Source of the DNA: Rhodococcus sp. 4CII
GTDB taxonomy: Bacteria > Actinomycetota > Actinomycetes > Mycobacteriales > Mycobacteriaceae
Assembly (NCBI RefSeq): GCF_014256275.1
Contig: NZ_JACCFE010000002.1
Location: 1,736,001-1,800,000 of the forward strand
Direction of reading: 5' to 3'
Length of the DNA stretch: 64,000 bases
Notes under the pieces: generated by a model
What the model saw: the letters and a program-made list of their open reading frames with translations, nothing else
What the model was told of the DNA's origin: nothing
Database searches by the model: none
Translations under genes and position numbers: made by a program
In this document: in pieces, positions 62,586 through 64,000 of the stretch
How the letters are laid out: every line of letters starts with the position of its first letter
Position numbering within the stretch: position 1 is the stretch's first letter

Positions 62586-63542
62586 TCAGAAGTTGCTGGC
62601 GATGATCACGCCGGCGATGCCGGTGCCCAGCGGCACGAACGTGCACGGCGGCACCACGGCGTGGGTGGGGTCGAGGGTGTTGAGCACCAGTTGCTGGGTG
62701 AACGGGTCGTAGGGAAGGTTGAAATGTCCGGTCTGATCCAGCGGGCACAGATCCTGGACGAGGATGTTCGTCGCACCGGGATCGTGCAGCGCCACGTTGG
62801 TGTACGGCTGGATCACCTCGTCGTACCGCGTCCCGATGGTCGTGTACTCCACCCCGGGCACGGTGTCGCCTCCGGCGTTGAGGGCGGTGAGGAAATCCGA
62901 TCCCTGCACCTGCTCGGCGAGCGCCTCCGAACCGAAGCGCTCGATCAGTTCGGTGCCGCCGGGAACGGACGTCACCGCCGTCGCGATCCCGAAGAACGTC
63001 CCGCCGTAGGTCGGGGATGCCAGACCGATCCACCGGTTCACGTGGGCCGCTCCGCCGAGCCTGTTGATGTAGTACCGGGCCACCGTCGCGCCCTGCGAGT
63101 GCCCGATCACGTCGACCTTCGACGCGCCCGTCACGGACAGCACCCGGGCGACGAAGTCGTCCAGTTCGTGTGCCCCCTCGGTCATCGTCTCCATGCCGTA
63201 GTGCTCGGTGCCCGGTTTCTGCCCGTAGTTGAGGGCGAACAGGCAGTAGCCGGCCGCCTTCAGTCGAGGGCTCAACCCCGCCCAGTTCGCGTAGGCACTG
63301 CCGTCGCTGCCGTGGACGAGCACCACCGGACGCGGGTGTGCGGCATCGGGATGGCAGGTGAAGTCGTTCACACCCGGGGGCGCGGAGTGCGGGTGCTGTT
63401 CGGCGTAGGTGATGGCGTCGCCCGCCTGGGACTGCGGGGGCCCGGGCTGGGTCGGGACCTCCATCGCGTCGGCGGGAACCGCGAGGAACGCCATCGCCGC
63501 GCAGAGCAGCAGCACCTGAGATAAGCGACCCGAGATCACCAT
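62586..63542 (-). CDS. Secreted lipase/esterase (alpha/beta hydrolase)
   Basis: 318 residues. Signal peptide about 1-26 (AVPADA). VVLVHGSDGSAYANW is the oxyanion-hole region and VIGHSQGATVARYYINRLG the nucleophile elbow with Ser149. DPGATNILVQDLCPLDQTGH supplies the Asp and His area. C63/C100 and C242/C299-type cysteine pairs fit a secreted triacylglycerol lipase (EstA/LipA-like actinobacterial class). Start ATG at 63542 with GGGGG seven bases upstream; a GTG two codons earlier is also possible. Convergent with nothing; the UDP-sugar dehydrogenase gene lies upstream on the same strand. Confidence 0.88.
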   Translation of the reverse strand: MVISGRLSQVLLLCAAMAFLAVPADAMEVPTQPGPPQSQAGDAITYAEQHPHSAPPGVNDFTCHPDAAHPRPVVLVHGSDGSAYANWAGLSPRLKAAGYCLFALNYGQKPGTEHYGMETMTEGAHELDDFVARVLSVTGASKVDVIGHSQGATVARYYINRLGGAAHVNRWIGLASPTYGGTFFGIATAVTSVPGGTELIERFGSEALAEQVQGSDFLTALNAGGDTVPGVEYTTIGTRYDEVIQPYTNVALHDPGATNILVQDLCPLDQTGHFNLPYDPFTQQLVLNTLDPTHAVVPPCTFVPLGTGIAGVIIASNF

Positions 63543-63680
63543 GGTCACGCCCCCGATCCGACGCCGTTTTCGGCGAGGCTACCGGTCCGGCGGCCCCGGC
63601 GGGACGATCCATCCGAATCCCGTTACCGAACCGCGCGGTCCGATCTGTTCGTGACCCGACCGCAACCTGCGGCCCGCAGG

Positions 63681-64000
63681 TCAGCCCCGGCCGAGCCCCC
63701 GGTAGACCCACCCGGCGGCGCGCCATTCCGCGGCGTCGAGGCAGTTGCGGCCGTCGACCATCACCCGCGCGCGGACCACGCCGTTCAGGTCGTCCGGGCG
63801 CAGCGCCGCGAATTCCGCCCACTCGGTGAGCACGAGCACCGCGTCGGCGTTGTCGCACGCCTCGACGGCCGACGTCGCGTAGTTCAGCGTGGGAAACAGC
63901 CGTCGTGAGTTGTCGAGTGCCTTCGGGTCGTAGACGCTAACCACCGCGCCGTGCAACTGCATCATTCCCGCGACGTTCAGCGCGGGGGAATCACGGACGT
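63681..64000 (-). CDS. UDP-glucose/GDP-mannose dehydrogenase family, C-terminal part (start beyond the window)
   Basis: The last ~106 residues are visible. DSPALNVAGMMQLHGAVVSV, YDPKAL, DNADAVLVLTEWAEF and VMVDGRNCLDAAEWRAAGW are the UDP-binding C-terminal domain of UDP-glucose 6-dehydrogenases. These oxidise UDP-glucose to UDP-glucuronate with two NAD for polysaccharide synthesis. M. tuberculosis UdgA (Rv0322) lies in the syntenic region. The NAD-binding and catalytic Cys domains are outside the window. A small palindrome ACCTGC-GGCCC-GCAGGT overlaps the stop and could aid termination. Confidence 0.85.
   Translation of the reverse strand, partial: VRDSPALNVAGMMQLHGAVVSVYDPKALDNSRRLFPTLNYATSAVEACDNADAVLVLTEWAEFAALRPDDLNGVVRARVMVDGRNCLDAAEWRAAGWVYRGLGRG

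Overview
The window is high-GC, densely packed actinobacterial chromosome, most probably from Rhodococcus. It carries an antigen-85-type mycolyltransferase, the dnaK-grpE-dnaJ-hspR order with HAIR operators, and a gene set matching Mycobacterium tuberculosis Rv0322-Rv0353: a UDP-sugar dehydrogenase (udgA-like), an AspC/AlaA aminotransferase (Rv0337c-like), a membrane Fe-S reductase (Rv0338c-like), iniBAC and dnaK-hspR. No tRNA, rRNA, CRISPR array or prophage was seen. The genus is an inference from gene content.

Layout. 0-11 kb: a partial mycolyltransferase, three flavohemoglobin-type oxidoreductases, an acyl-CoA synthetase, CinA-C, ChaB, a DJ-1/PfpI protein, and a response regulator/histidine kinase pair. 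11-15.4 kb: the hspR-controlled chaperone operon. 15.5-22.2 kb: a membrane protein, a DinB protein, a solo tnpB element, galT-galK and a DUF2252 protein. 22.2-34.6 kb: iniB-iniA-iniC on the minus strand, divergent from a membrane-anchored Hsp70-like gene, then a LuxR-type regulator and a second, internally deleted Hsp70-like gene. 34.7-41 kb: secreted proteins, namely two paralogous trypsin-like proteases, four paralogous glycine-zipper proteins and a 26-residue peptide, with a candidate IdeR box. 41.5-44.7 kb: the Fe-S reductase. 44.8-51.2 kb: a second ini locus, again divergent from an Hsp70-like gene. 51-58 kb: an S9 peptidase, a carotenoid oxygenase, an aminotransferase, and a regulator/ImmA-IrrE/membrane-protein group. 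59-64 kb: a 6C RNA, a YibE/F protein, a fourth Hsp70-like gene, a lipase and the end of a UDP-sugar dehydrogenase.

The most notable theme is the repeated pairing of divergent membrane-anchored Hsp70-like proteins with dynamin-like IniA/IniC GTPases. All four Hsp70-like proteins lack the Asp of the phosphate-1 loop and carry one transmembrane helix followed by a Pro/Thr/Ala-rich tail. Two of them are divergently transcribed from an ini operon. In the second locus the IniA paralogue has lost its Walker A motif while its IniC partner keeps it. I infer an envelope-stress membrane-remodelling system with ATP-binding-fold sensors. Its parts are individually recognisable, but the combination deserves testing.
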